From NCBI RefSeq assembly GCF_039545795.1, contig NZ_CP154260.1, positions 5,833,001-5,897,000 of the forward strand: a stretch of 64,000 bases of DNA, given 5' to 3'. A model generated the notes under the pieces. The model was not told the DNA's origin. It was given only the letters and a program-made list of their open reading frames with translations, and ran no database searches. Position numbers and translations under genes: made by a program. This stretch comes from Chitinophaga niabensis (GTDB taxonomy: Bacteria; Bacteroidota; Bacteroidia; Chitinophagales; Chitinophagaceae). The stretch's first letter is position 1. Each line of letters opens with the position of its first letter. Below are positions 17,864-26,899 of the stretch, piece after piece.

Positions 17864-18856
17864 ATGTCAACGCTCCAATTTCCGCAGATCTACTGCCCGT
17901 TCCCTTCTATGCTCAATCCCTTCGCTACTGAAGCCGAAAAACACACGGCCGAATGGGTTAGCCGCTTTGGATTAGTAAAATCTGAAAAAGCCCGGGAAAA
18001 ATTCCGCCGGGCCAGGTTTGCCATGTTGTCTTCCAGGGCATTCCCCACTGCAGGACGTTATGAACTCTGCATTGCCTCTGAATTCAACACCTGGCTTTTC
18101 CTGCTGGACGACAAGAACGATGAATCCATGTTCGGGAAAATGGATTATCTCCAGATGGTGCATTCATTCGTTACCCAGATCCTCCAAAACAATCATGTAG
18201 TGGCTCCTGAGGAAGGTATGCCGCTGGCTAACAGTTTTGCCGATCTGTGGAAACGTATGCGCAGGACCAGCAATGCCGCCTGGCAGAAACGTTTCGTAAA
18301 AAGTATGATCGACTACCTGGATGCATGTTTGTGGGAAGTCGGTAACCGCATTCAGCACCGCGCGCCCTCTGTTGCGGATTACATTGAAAAGAGACCCTAT
18401 ACCGGAGCACTCTTTGCAGACATTGAACTGATAGAAGTACTGGAGAACATCTATCTGCCGGATGAGGTTCGTTTACACGACACCGTTCAGCAACTGGCCC
18501 TTGCCTGTAACAATGTGGTTTGCTGGGCTAACGACCTGTTCTCTTTTGAAAAGGAACGCCGCCAGGGTGATGTGCACAACCTGGTAGTAGTATTAAAAGA
18601 AGAAAGAGGATTGGACCTCGAAGAAGCTGTAATGGAAACAGCCCGCATGCATGATGAAGAGGTTCGCCGCTTTATTGCACTAACTGAAACAGTACCATCC
18701 TTTGGTGAAGAAACGGATGATGAACTCAGGCGTTATATCGGCGTGCTGAAAGCCTGGATGAGAGCAAATCTGGACTGGAGCTTCCAGGATACCGCCCGTT
18801 ACAAGATGAACATAACGGAAACGGCTAGCGGAAACTGGGTGATCTCAAGATTATAG
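17864..18856 (+). CDS. Class I terpene synthase
   Basis: 330 residues, a typical bacterial single-domain terpene cyclase. The Asp-rich metal motif is DDKND at 82-86. The NSE triad is NDLFSFEKE (Asn223, Ser227, Glu231). The diphosphate sensor Arg177 lies exactly 46 residues before Asn223, and the C-terminal RY pair is Arg312-Tyr313. All residues for metal-dependent ionisation of a prenyl diphosphate are therefore present. The product (sesqui- or diterpene) cannot be read from sequence; Chitinophaga pinensis is known to have a diterpene-forming cyclase. No P450, prenyltransferase or methyltransferase is adjacent. Confidence 0.92.
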   Translation: MSTLQFPQIYCPFPSMLNPFATEAEKHTAEWVSRFGLVKSEKAREKFRRARFAMLSSRAFPTAGRYELCIASEFNTWLFLLDDKNDESMFGKMDYLQMVHSFVTQILQNNHVVAPEEGMPLANSFADLWKRMRRTSNAAWQKRFVKSMIDYLDACLWEVGNRIQHRAPSVADYIEKRPYTGALFADIELIEVLENIYLPDEVRLHDTVQQLALACNNVVCWANDLFSFEKERRQGDVHNLVVVLKEERGLDLEEAVMETARMHDEEVRRFIALTETVPSFGEETDDELRRYIGVLKAWMRANLDWSFQDTARYKMNITETASGNWVISRL

Positions 18857-18863
18857 TTTTCGG

Positions 18864-18890
18864 AGGGGCGCTACTTCACCTGGCGCCCCT
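18864..18890. terminator. Convergent hairpin between terpene synthase and GT2
   Basis: AGGGGCGC / GCGCCCCT stem of 8 bp with an 11-base loop, overlapping the end of the GT2 gene. It lacks a strong T run, so its terminator role is tentative. Confidence 0.4.
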
Positions 18891-20016
18891 TCCATTCATA
18901 CGATCCGAACTTACCTAACCAACCTGCCACTACTACGTAGATAATATGAAATGGCTGTCCGGGAATAAACCAGGCCAGCAGGGAAAGCTTTTGAAAGAAA
19001 GCAGCCACCGGTACCAGGAAAATCATTTCTATCACTACTTTATAGATCAGCACACCTACAAACCAATACAGCAGTTCAGGATTAAAAATGGTTACCACGC
19101 CCATCAGTACCAGCATCACATTCCAGATATACACCAGCACCAGCGTGCGTGTAATCCGTTTATCCTCATACTTATCTGCTTTGGAAGACCAGCGTATCCG
19201 CTGATTCATAAAGCCATTCACGGTTGCCACAGGCAGCGTACGCACAATGGCATCGCGGCTTTTCAGATAACGCACTCCACCCGGATAGGCATGATAGATC
19301 TTGTACATCAGCAGCATATCATCTCCTGAAGCAATCATATCTATTCCCATAAAACCACCCACTTCTTCAAAGGCGCTTTTCTCATACGCAAGGTTGGCGC
19401 CATTGCACATGGTACCTGTTTGCAGATAGGCCACCGATCCGGTAATGCCCTGCATGGTCATAAAGTCCAGCGACTGTAAACGCTTGAAGAAGTTATCATC
19501 TTCATGATAAGCCACCGGTGCAGCAATAAAACGCGGACGGTAAGTTTCATAGAACTTCACAATGGTTTCCAGCCACTTGGGCCCCATCACACAATCCGCA
19601 TCGGTTGTTACGATCAGGTGGCCGGTAGATTCTTTGATGGCCAGTTCTATTGCTTTTTTCTTGTAGGAGTTGAGCCGTTGTGTTTTATCCAGGTGATCGC
19701 TCATGCGTACCAGCCGTACATTCTCCGCAGGAAAATACCGCACTACATCTGCAGTGGAATCTTCCGAAAAATCATCTACTACTATCACTTCAAACAGGTT
19801 CGCCGGATAACTTTGCTGCTGCAGGGCTTCCAGTAAAGGCGGAAGGTTGTTCTCCTCATCCCGTGCCGGAATAACTACGGTTACTTTTGTGTTAAAAGTA
19901 TAAGCATGCCTGGATGGATAAAATGTGTGCAGACGGGTCCAGCCGTAACAATAGGACAGCATGAGGATTCCGTATAAAAAAGCGAGACCAAGGGTGACGA
20001 TCAATAAAGCATTCAT
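18871..20016 (-). CDS. Family 2 glycosyltransferase, membrane-bound
   Basis: 381 residues. One N-terminal helix (about 3-22), then a GT-A domain with VVIPARDEENNLP, VVDDFSEDST, TTDADC (DxD-type metal site) and QRIRWSSK (QxxRW of processive enzymes), then two or three C-terminal helices (about 290-360). It probably adds a sugar to a lipid or polymer on the cytosolic face. Two bases separate it from the upstream hydrolase gene, so they form an operon. Substrate unknown. Confidence 0.88.
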   Translation of the reverse strand: MNALLIVTLGLAFLYGILMLSYCYGWTRLHTFYPSRHAYTFNTKVTVVIPARDEENNLPPLLEALQQQSYPANLFEVIVVDDFSEDSTADVVRYFPAENVRLVRMSDHLDKTQRLNSYKKKAIELAIKESTGHLIVTTDADCVMGPKWLETIVKFYETYRPRFIAAPVAYHEDDNFFKRLQSLDFMTMQGITGSVAYLQTGTMCNGANLAYEKSAFEEVGGFMGIDMIASGDDMLLMYKIYHAYPGGVRYLKSRDAIVRTLPVATVNGFMNQRIRWSSKADKYEDKRITRTLVLVYIWNVMLVLMGVVTIFNPELLYWFVGVLIYKVVIEMIFLVPVAAFFQKLSLLAWFIPGQPFHIIYVVVAGWLGKFGSYEWKGRQVK

Positions 20017-20018
20017 GC

Positions 20019-20825
20019 TTACTTACTCCTGATATTTTGACTGATAATAAATCCCAGTTCTTCTGATAAAAGCTGGTGGCCCTTTTCAAGTACTACCAGT
20101 TTGCAGGGAAAAGAACCGTCTGCAAAACGTGCTCCGAAAGCCGGAGGTATCACACGGTCGAACCTTCCGAAGAATAAAACCGTGTCAATATTATATTGTG
20201 CCAATAGCCGTTTACATTTTCGTTTGGAGGGCATCATTCTCCGCATGTTTGTCCAAACGTCATATACCAGCTGGCGTTTGTCCAGCTTATCCATACTGTA
20301 AAAAGCAAACTTGTACACACTTTCATTCAGCAGGCCCCAACGCCGCCACAAGGTAAGCAGTCTGAAGAAGAGAGCCGGATTCCGGGTATTGTATGCAAAA
20401 ACACGGTTGCCTATCCTTGTTTGCGTGGCAAACATATGCCAGGGATTATTTTTCAGACCATCCGGTGCCACCAGTACCAGGTGCCCGATCCGGGAAGCCA
20501 TCCTTTCCACAGCACACATAGCCAGTCTGCCACCCATACTATAACCCAGAAGGGAGAACCTTTGTTTGCCAAACCTTTCCAATATTTTTCCGATCAGCGC
20601 CTCCAGGTCGTTTTTCTCAAAACTCCTGTTCTCCTGCCACACCGTGTTCCCATGGAAGGGCATATCTAACGCCACAATTGTAAAGTTATTGCCCAGCGCA
20701 GGTTCTATACAACTAAAGTGCGATGCGCTTTCCCCAAAGCCATGAAAACAGATCAGGAGTTCCTCCCCTGAACCAGCAACGATCCCGGAAAATGTACTTT
20801 GCAGATATGGTAAGGAGAGTTTCAA
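20019..20825 (-). CDS. Alpha/beta hydrolase
   Basis: 268 residues. ICFHGFGESASHF forms the oxyanion hole, GYSMGG holds the nucleophile (Ser96), FFGRFDRVIPP the likely acid and LEKGHQLLSEE the His. No signal peptide. The pairing with a GT2 gene suggests a role in glycolipid or envelope metabolism, which is inference. A -7 box at 20852-20859 (TAGATTTG) gives a leader of about 20 nt. Confidence 0.85.
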   Translation of the reverse strand: MKLSLPYLQSTFSGIVAGSGEELLICFHGFGESASHFSCIEPALGNNFTIVALDMPFHGNTVWQENRSFEKNDLEALIGKILERFGKQRFSLLGYSMGGRLAMCAVERMASRIGHLVLVAPDGLKNNPWHMFATQTRIGNRVFAYNTRNPALFFRLLTLWRRWGLLNESVYKFAFYSMDKLDKRQLVYDVWTNMRRMMPSKRKCKRLLAQYNIDTVLFFGRFDRVIPPAFGARFADGSFPCKLVVLEKGHQLLSEELGFIISQNIRSK

Positions 20826-20851
20826 TCCTGCATGGCTCTTTTGGTAATTAA

Positions 20852-20859
20852 CAAATCTA
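20852..20859 (-). promoter_or_regulatory. TAnnTTTG -7 box for the hydrolase-GT2 unit
   Basis: Minus-strand TAGATTTG, full consensus. It lies within a 9-bp inverted repeat AATTAACAA / TTGTTAATT (20846-20885) that could be an operator. Confidence 0.5.
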
Positions 20860-20957
20860 CGACTCGAAATTCGTAATTGTTAATTCGGAATTGAAGTAAT
20901 TGAATTTGCCAATTGCTATAAACTCGGTAAATTACGAGTAGACTAAAAATACGCAAG

Positions 20958-22751
20958 ATGGATACCGTGGTTAACAGTAAAGCAGCCCTGAAAGGTGCAG
21001 AGTTCCTCGTTAAAGAGTTAATGGCCTCCGAGGTTTTTATTCCCGAAGATTTTTCTGAAGAACAGTTGATGATCAAGGAAATGGCCGAACAATTTGTGGC
21101 CAAAGAAGTGACGCCTGTGCTGGACAGGCTGGATAAACTGGAAGAAGGCCTCATGCCTTCCCTGCTGGATAAAGCCGGAGAACAGGGTCTCCTTGGAGCC
21201 GCCTTCCCGGAATCCTATGGCGGTTTAGGGAAAGACTTCATCACTGCTACACTCATCAACGAAGCCCTGGGTTCCGGTCACTCTTTCTCGGTAGCCATGG
21301 CTGCACATACAGGCATCGGTTCCTTACCCATCCTTTACTTTGGTACGGATGCCCAGAAGAACAAATACATTCCCAAACTCGGCTCCGGCGAAATGAAAGG
21401 TGCCTACGCACTCACAGAACCCAATTCCGGCTCTGATGCACTAAGCGCCAAAACAACCGCTAAACTGAGTGCAGACGGGAAGTTCTATCTCATCAATGGG
21501 CAAAAATGCTGGATCACCAATTCCGGTTTTGCAGATGTTTTCACCGTATTCGCAAAAATAGACGGCGATAAATTCACCGCCTTCATTGTAGATAAAGATA
21601 CCCCCGGTTTCACACTGGGTGCGGAAGAACATAAAATGGGCATCAAAGGCTCCTCTACCCGCCAGATCTATTTCCAGGACGCGCAGGTGCCCGTGGAAAA
21701 TGTACTCGGCGAAATCGGGAAAGGCCACCTGATCGCTTTCAACATTTTGAATATTGGCCGCCTTAAACTCTGCGCAGCTGCATTGGGAGGTGCAAAAGGC
21801 AGTTTGAACATCACCATTCAATACGCCAATACCCGCGAACAGTTCAAACAACCCATTGCAAACTTTGGTGCCATCAAACATAAACTCGCTGAAGCAGCCA
21901 TCCGTATGTGGGTTTGTGAATCTGCACTCTACCGCACCGCACAACTGATCGATCAGAAAGAACAGGAACTGCTGGCAGAAGGCAAAGCTTTCAATGAAGC
22001 CCTGCTGGGTGCCGCAGAGGAATATGCCGTAGAATGTGCCATGCTCAAAGTGAACGGCTCCGAAGTACTGGATTATGTTGTGGATGAAGGCGTACAGGTA
22101 CATGGCGGTAACGGATTCAGCGATGAATACGTGATCTCCAAAGCCTACAGGGATTCCCGCATCAACCGCATTTTTGAAGGTACCAACGAGATCAACCGCC
22201 TCCTTACATTGGACATGACGTTGAAACGTGCCATGAAAGGGAAACTGGACCTCATGACGCCAGCCATGAATGTAATGAAAGAACTCATGAGCATTCCGGA
22301 CTTTGGCAATGAAGATGAAGGGGCCTTCGCAAAAGAAAAGAAGATCATCCTCAACATGAAAAAAGCCATCCTCATGGCTGCCGGCGGCGCCGTGCAAAAA
22401 CTCATGATGAAGATAGATACCGAACAGGAAATACTCATGAACATTGCAGACATGGCCATTGAAACCTTCATCAGCGAAAGTGCCTTACTCCGTGTGATCA
22501 AACTCGCGGAACTTCGTGGAGAAGAAGCCGTGGCCCTGCAAATAGATATGGTACGCACTTATCTCACAGATGCGGCAGACCGTGTGAACAAATCCGGTAA
22601 AGATGCCATCAACGGTTTTGCAGAAGGAGATGAACAACGCATGATGCTGCTGGGCTTGAAACGCTTCACCAAAACAGAAGCCTTCAACACCAAAGAAGCC
22701 CGCAGAAGGATTGCTGCCAAATTGATCGCCGATAACAAGTATAGTTTTTAA
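20958..22751 (+). CDS. Acyl-CoA dehydrogenase
   Basis: 597 residues, longer than classic members (about 380) because of a C-terminal helical extension of about 180 residues. The FAD and substrate region is recognisable from AYALTEPNSGSDA, GQKCWITNSGFAD and EEHKMGIKGSSTRQIYF. The catalytic Glu lies in INRIFEGTNEINR. It catalyses the first oxidation of beta-oxidation. The long form is found in Bacteroidota and resembles the very-long-chain type. A hairpin terminator follows at 22777-22809. Confidence 0.93.
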   Translation: MDTVVNSKAALKGAEFLVKELMASEVFIPEDFSEEQLMIKEMAEQFVAKEVTPVLDRLDKLEEGLMPSLLDKAGEQGLLGAAFPESYGGLGKDFITATLINEALGSGHSFSVAMAAHTGIGSLPILYFGTDAQKNKYIPKLGSGEMKGAYALTEPNSGSDALSAKTTAKLSADGKFYLINGQKCWITNSGFADVFTVFAKIDGDKFTAFIVDKDTPGFTLGAEEHKMGIKGSSTRQIYFQDAQVPVENVLGEIGKGHLIAFNILNIGRLKLCAAALGGAKGSLNITIQYANTREQFKQPIANFGAIKHKLAEAAIRMWVCESALYRTAQLIDQKEQELLAEGKAFNEALLGAAEEYAVECAMLKVNGSEVLDYVVDEGVQVHGGNGFSDEYVISKAYRDSRINRIFEGTNEINRLLTLDMTLKRAMKGKLDLMTPAMNVMKELMSIPDFGNEDEGAFAKEKKIILNMKKAILMAAGGAVQKLMMKIDTEQEILMNIADMAIETFISESALLRVIKLAELRGEEAVALQIDMVRTYLTDAADRVNKSGKDAINGFAEGDEQRMMLLGLKRFTKTEAFNTKEARRRIAAKLIADNKYSF

Positions 22752-22776
22752 GATGTTCAACAACGCATAAATTCCA

Positions 22777-22809
22777 CAGGGAACAGGGGCCTCGCCCTCG
22801 TTCCCTGTT
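22777..22809 (+). terminator. Terminator after acyl-CoA dehydrogenase
   Basis: ACAGGGAAC / GTTCCCTGT 9-bp arms with inner GGC/GCC, followed by TTGCTTTT. Confidence 0.65.
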
Positions 22810-22876
22810 TGCTTTTAAATAACCTCTGCCGCTTTGAGAATGGAAAAGACGAATGAAATAATTAATTTTAGACTGT

Positions 22877-24646
22877 ATGAAGAAACGGATAGGAGGAAGC
22901 CTGTTATTGGCAACGATGCTGATGCAACAGGCATGGGCACAGGAAAGAAGCTTTATCAGGCTTACCCAGCCCGGCAAACAAAACAACGCGGTAACCGCCA
23001 CACGCCAGTTCCTGGTAGGCAGCACCTGTAAAACATGCAGGGTGTATGTAAACGATGAAGTGCAAAAGGTGTACCCCACCGGCGCCTTTGCCATTGAAGT
23101 GGAACTTGAAGAGGGAAGCAATGAATTTGAAATAAAATCTGTTGGCCCCAATGGCGATTCCATCCTGAGAAAAGTTTACTTCTCTTACAATATCCCACAG
23201 GCCCCCCAACCTGTTACTTCCGCCAACATTGCTTACATCCGTACCTACCCGGAAGGTAATCTCACAGTGGCTCCCGGCGATCTCATCAAATTCCAGGTGA
23301 AAGCACAACCCGGCGGAACAGTAACAGTAGGCAACAATTTTCTGCTGACAGAACTGATCGGCAATACCATGCCCGGCATCTACCAGGGCACTTATACTGT
23401 ACAGTGTAACGATCCCCTGATCAACGGACGCAGCATTCCTGTTACGCTAAAAACAGCAGAAACAGAAGTGCGCCGCAGTACCGGCAACGTTTTTAATTTC
23501 ATAGATCCGCAAACGCAGCCCCTTATCGGGAAAACCATTGGGGACGCACCTTTCCTGAAATACGGATTGGGAGAAGACCGCCTCGGCGGAGCCAAAGTAG
23601 GTTACCTGGATACCGCCATTTATCTCAATATCACCGGTAAAGTGGATGGCGATTACCGGGTTAAATTATCCAAAACCTTCTCTGCATATATACCGCAGGA
23701 AATGGTCAGACTCCAGCCTGCCGGTACTTTCCCACCTGCTTCTTTAAGCCATTCCTGGCGGGTGTGGGGAGATGAAAAGTTTGATTATGTAACCGTTGGC
23801 CTTACACAGAAACTACCTTATCGCAGCAGTCAGCAATTAGATCCCTCCCGCATTGTGGTAGATGTTTTTGGCGCCACCGTGAATACCAACTGGATCTCAC
23901 AGCTGGAAACATCAAAGGAAATAAAGAATGTTTATTACGAACAGGTGGAAGATGATATCCTGCGCGTGACCATTGAATTGAAACACAAACAATCCTGGGG
24001 TTACCAGATCTATTATAACGGCAGTACCTTAACGGTAAAGGTTAAACGGCCACCTGCGCAGCCCGGCCTGGGGAACCTCACTATTGCTGTAGATGCAGGC
24101 CATGGCGGCAGCAATCTTGGTGCCCAGGGGCCAACAGGCGTGTACGAAAAAGAAATAGCCCTGGCGGTGGCCAATGCTTTGCAGCAATCCCTGAGGGCGG
24201 AAGGAGCCAGGGTGCTCATGACCAGGCTGAACGATTCTTACGTGGAAAACAACTATCGCATCCTTTCTTACCGGGATAAAGATCCGGACCTCCTGGTGAG
24301 CATCCACCTGAACTCTTCAGCAGACCCGATCCGGATCAAAGGCACCAGCACTTATTATAAACACATCGGGTTCCGCCCCCTCAGCCAGTTCATCTATAAA
24401 CACATGCTGGAACTGGGCCTGAATGAATTCGGGAATGTAGGCAGCTTCAACTTTGCGCTGAACAGCCCTACAGAATATCCCAATGTACTCGTGGAAACAG
24501 TGTTCCTCAGCAACCCGGAAGACGAAATGATGATCCTGGACCCCGCTTTCCGCCAAAGAATGGCCGATAAGATCGTACTGGGGATCAAGGATTTTGTAGC
24601 CACAGCAGGGCAAGAGAACGAATATCCTACTGCATCAGTAGATTAA
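22877..24646 (+). CDS. N-acetylmuramoyl-L-alanine amidase
   Basis: 589 residues. Signal peptide 1-21 (AWA/Q). The N-terminal 370 residues are beta-rich and unrecognised, possibly wall- or substrate-binding. The Amidase_3 domain occupies the C-terminal part: IAVDAGHGGSNLGAQG (Zn His), YEKEIALAVANAL (Zn Glu), LLVSIHLNSS (Zn His) and NVLVETVFLSNPEDE (catalytic Glu). It cleaves the amide between MurNAc and the stem peptide in the periplasm. The promoter of the next gene lies just past its stop. Confidence 0.92.
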   Translation: MKKRIGGSLLLATMLMQQAWAQERSFIRLTQPGKQNNAVTATRQFLVGSTCKTCRVYVNDEVQKVYPTGAFAIEVELEEGSNEFEIKSVGPNGDSILRKVYFSYNIPQAPQPVTSANIAYIRTYPEGNLTVAPGDLIKFQVKAQPGGTVTVGNNFLLTELIGNTMPGIYQGTYTVQCNDPLINGRSIPVTLKTAETEVRRSTGNVFNFIDPQTQPLIGKTIGDAPFLKYGLGEDRLGGAKVGYLDTAIYLNITGKVDGDYRVKLSKTFSAYIPQEMVRLQPAGTFPPASLSHSWRVWGDEKFDYVTVGLTQKLPYRSSQQLDPSRIVVDVFGATVNTNWISQLETSKEIKNVYYEQVEDDILRVTIELKHKQSWGYQIYYNGSTLTVKVKRPPAQPGLGNLTIAVDAGHGGSNLGAQGPTGVYEKEIALAVANALQQSLRAEGARVLMTRLNDSYVENNYRILSYRDKDPDLLVSIHLNSSADPIRIKGTSTYYKHIGFRPLSQFIYKHMLELGLNEFGNVGSFNFALNSPTEYPNVLVETVFLSNPEDEMMILDPAFRQRMADKIVLGIKDFVATAGQENEYPTASVD

Positions 24647-24650
24647 TGCC

Positions 24651-24658
24651 TATCTTTG
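24651..24658 (+). promoter_or_regulatory. TAnnTTTG -7 box for the AhpD-like gene
   Basis: TATCTTTG, full consensus, immediately after the amidase stop codon and about 50 bases before the chosen start. Confidence 0.5.
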
Positions 24659-24708
24659 CAGCCATTTATTTTGTAACTTTAACGCTACCCTTTGATAAAT
24701 ATGCACTT

Positions 24709-25053
24709 ATGAGCGAGCTAGTGAAGGAATTTGACGAGTACAGGGCCAAAATGAATGAGGTGATCCTGGGAAAGCAGAACCTGGTGATCAACCGGCTCTT
24801 TAACCTGGATACCAATACCTATGCGGAAGGCGCCCTCAGCACCAAAACCAAGGAAATGCTGGGCCTGGTAGCCTCTATGGTACTCCGTTGCGATGATTGT
24901 ATCAAATATCACCTTGGGAAATGTCATGAGCAGGGCATTTCTACCACAGAGATATATGAGATCTTTGCAGTAGCCAATATCGTTGGCGGTACCATCGTTA
25001 TTCCACATACACGCCGCGCAGCAGAATATTGGGAAGAGCTTGTGAATTCGTAA
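24709..25053 (+). CDS. Carboxymuconolactone decarboxylase family (AhpD-like) protein
   Basis: 114 residues from the ATG at 24709. An in-frame opening to 24646 is possible but would overlap the -7 box at 24651, so the later Met was chosen. The AhpD-type redox motif is RCDDCIKYH (CxxC with a following His), followed by the helical core TEIYEIFAVANIVGG. Such proteins act as peroxidase partners or thiol oxidoreductases. It is directly upstream of the ferredoxin oxidoreductase beta subunit; a protective role for that oxygen-sensitive enzyme is inference. Confidence 0.88.
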   Translation: MSELVKEFDEYRAKMNEVILGKQNLVINRLFNLDTNTYAEGALSTKTKEMLGLVASMVLRCDDCIKYHLGKCHEQGISTTEIYEIFAVANIVGGTIVIPHTRRAAEYWEELVNS

Positions 25054-25058
25054 CTTTG
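25029..25058 (+). promoter_or_regulatory. Promoter for the 2-oxoacid oxidoreductase beta gene
   Basis: TTG (25029-25031), 19-base spacer, TAACTTTG (25051-25058): both elements and the spacing match the Bacteroidota consensus. The -7 box overlaps the stop codon of the AhpD-like gene. Confidence 0.65.
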
Positions 25059-25081
25059 AATTATAAAATTTCCATAATAAG

Positions 25082-26125
25082 ATGTCAACAACTACTATCC
25101 CTCCGCAACCACTAACGGCCAAGGATTTTACAACGGACCAGGAAGTACGCTGGTGCCCGGGTTGTGGGGATTACTCCATATTGAAACAGGTACAAACCAT
25201 CATGCCCGGTTTAGGTATACCTCGTGAGAATATTGTGATCGTTTCAGGTATCGGGTGTTCATCCCGTTTCCCTTATTATATGAATACCTATGGCATGCAC
25301 TCCATCCATGGCCGTGCTACTGCTATTGCTTCCGGTTTGAAAGCTACCCGCCCTGAACTGAGCGTGTGGATCGTTACCGGAGACGGAGATGGTCTTTCCA
25401 TTGGTGGTAACCACACCATCCACCTGCTGCGCCGTAATTTTGATGTGAACATCATGCTGTTCAACAACCAGATCTACGGGCTTACAAAAGGACAATACTC
25501 ACCTACTTCAGAAACCAATAAGGTCACCAAAAGTACCCCCTTTGGCAGTATCGACCATCCGTTCAATCCAATGGCCCTGGCCATGGGAGCAGATGCCACC
25601 TTTATTGCACGTAGTATGGACCGTGATCCCAAACATCTGCAGGAAATGCTGAAACGCAGTCATGCGCATAAAGGCGCTTCCTTCCTGGAGATCTATCAGA
25701 ACTGTAACATCTTTAACGATGGCGCTTTTGAAGTGTTCACGGAAAAATCCAGCAAACAGGATGAAGCCATCTTCGTGGAACATGGCCAGCCACTGATCTT
25801 CGGTGCACAGAAAAATAAAGGTATCCGCCTGAATGGTCATCGCCCTGAAGTAGTAAGCCTGGAAGAAGGAAGCGGATTCAGTGCTTCAGACCTCTGGATC
25901 CATGATGAGAATGATTTTGGTAAAGCCCAGATCCTCACACGCATGTTCGATGATCCCCGCATTGAAGGACATTTACCTCGTCCCTTTGGAGTGTTCTACC
26001 AGATCTTCAGACCAACGTATGATGATATCATGGCCCAACAATTACAGGAAGCAACCGCAAAACGCGGCCCCGGTAACCTGGATAAACTGATTGCTGGTAA
26101 TGAAACCTGGACCATCCAGGCTTAA
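25082..26125 (+). CDS. 2-oxoacid:ferredoxin oxidoreductase, beta subunit
   Basis: 347 residues. Thiamine diphosphate binding is shown by WCPGCGDYSILKQVQ, VTGDGDGLSIGGNHT and NNQIYGLTKGQYSPTS. SGIGCSSRFPYYMNTYGMHSIHG (read in parts) is typical of the KorB/2-oxoglutarate type. With the alpha subunit it would oxidatively decarboxylate a 2-oxoacid to acyl-CoA and reduce ferredoxin. Unusually, the alpha gene is not adjacent; the AhpD-like gene sits in its place. A strong promoter overlaps that gene's 3' end. Confidence 0.92.
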   Translation: MSTTTIPPQPLTAKDFTTDQEVRWCPGCGDYSILKQVQTIMPGLGIPRENIVIVSGIGCSSRFPYYMNTYGMHSIHGRATAIASGLKATRPELSVWIVTGDGDGLSIGGNHTIHLLRRNFDVNIMLFNNQIYGLTKGQYSPTSETNKVTKSTPFGSIDHPFNPMALAMGADATFIARSMDRDPKHLQEMLKRSHAHKGASFLEIYQNCNIFNDGAFEVFTEKSSKQDEAIFVEHGQPLIFGAQKNKGIRLNGHRPEVVSLEEGSGFSASDLWIHDENDFGKAQILTRMFDDPRIEGHLPRPFGVFYQIFRPTYDDIMAQQLQEATAKRGPGNLDKLIAGNETWTIQA

Positions 26126-26178
26126 TAAATATCAACACCTATCAGTATTTTAGTGAGACCTAATTAAGTCTTAAAATA

Positions 26179-26207
26179 AAAAGAGAAGGCATTACGCCTT
26201 CTCTTTT
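26179..26207. terminator. Bidirectional terminator
   Basis: Perfect 12-bp stem AAAAGAGAAGGC / GCCTTCTCTTTT with loop ATTAC between convergent genes. Confidence 0.85.
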
Positions 26208-26246
26208 CTTTCTGCATTAATTATACGGTTCTGGCTAATTGGCATT

Positions 26247-26885
26247 TTAATGTCCCAGCTGCCCTGTGCCCAACAGCACTTTATACAGCAGCACCAAACC
26301 AAAAACGATCATACACACGCCCGCCAAACGGTTCAGCCAGATCACATTGGTTAAGGTTAGTTTATGCCTGATCTTATCAGACACAAACACTTTAAGGATA
26401 TCCGCCGCCAGCACAAAAGCCAGGCAAACAGCATACATGGTAACACGGTGGCCTACAGTGGTTGGTGCATTCGCCACACAAACCCCCAGCCAGAAAATGA
26501 TCACACCGGGATTGAGGGTGTTCATCAGAAAACCTCCCAGCCAGATCTTTGCATAATCACGTGTACTGAACATTTCAGGCCGTTCATCTCCTGTAGTGAT
26601 CTTTACTTTTTTAAACAGCAATCCGTAGACCCCCATCATGATCAGCAGGATACCACCACTTACACCAATGGTTTTAGTATAGGTACCCAGGTTGCTGATG
26701 AAAGAAGTAGCGAGATTACCCAGCAGTACAAACATGATATCACTCCCGGACACGCCCAGCGCAAAACTGATACCAGCCCTGAATCCATTACTGATGCTAT
26801 ACTTGATGATAGCAAAAATAACGGGCCCTACCGATACAGATAAAAACATTCCCAAACCTAATCCGGCAATGATAGAGGCGATCAT
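26247..26885 (-). CDS. LysE family amino-acid exporter
   Basis: 212 residues with about six transmembrane helices. The opening GLGLGMFLSVSVGPVIFAIIKYSISNGFRAG matches the LysE/RhtB N-terminal signature (seen in parts), and GGFLMNTLNPGVIIFWLG gives the conserved NP(G) of the family. It would export an amino acid or derivative across the inner membrane; substrate unknown. It lies 14 bases downstream of the GH3 gene, so they probably share a transcript. Confidence 0.88.
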   Translation of the reverse strand: MIASIIAGLGLGMFLSVSVGPVIFAIIKYSISNGFRAGISFALGVSGSDIMFVLLGNLATSFISNLGTYTKTIGVSGGILLIMMGVYGLLFKKVKITTGDERPEMFSTRDYAKIWLGGFLMNTLNPGVIIFWLGVCVANAPTTVGHRVTMYAVCLAFVLAADILKVFVSDKIRHKLTLTNVIWLNRLAGVCMIVFGLVLLYKVLLGTGQLGH

Positions 26886-26899
26886 GTATACTTTCTTGG

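Noticed and set aside
21441..22397. Long minus-strand open frame of 318 codons
   Set aside because: It is antisense to the acyl-CoA dehydrogenase gene, has Cys/Phe/His-rich shadow composition and no recognisable domain.
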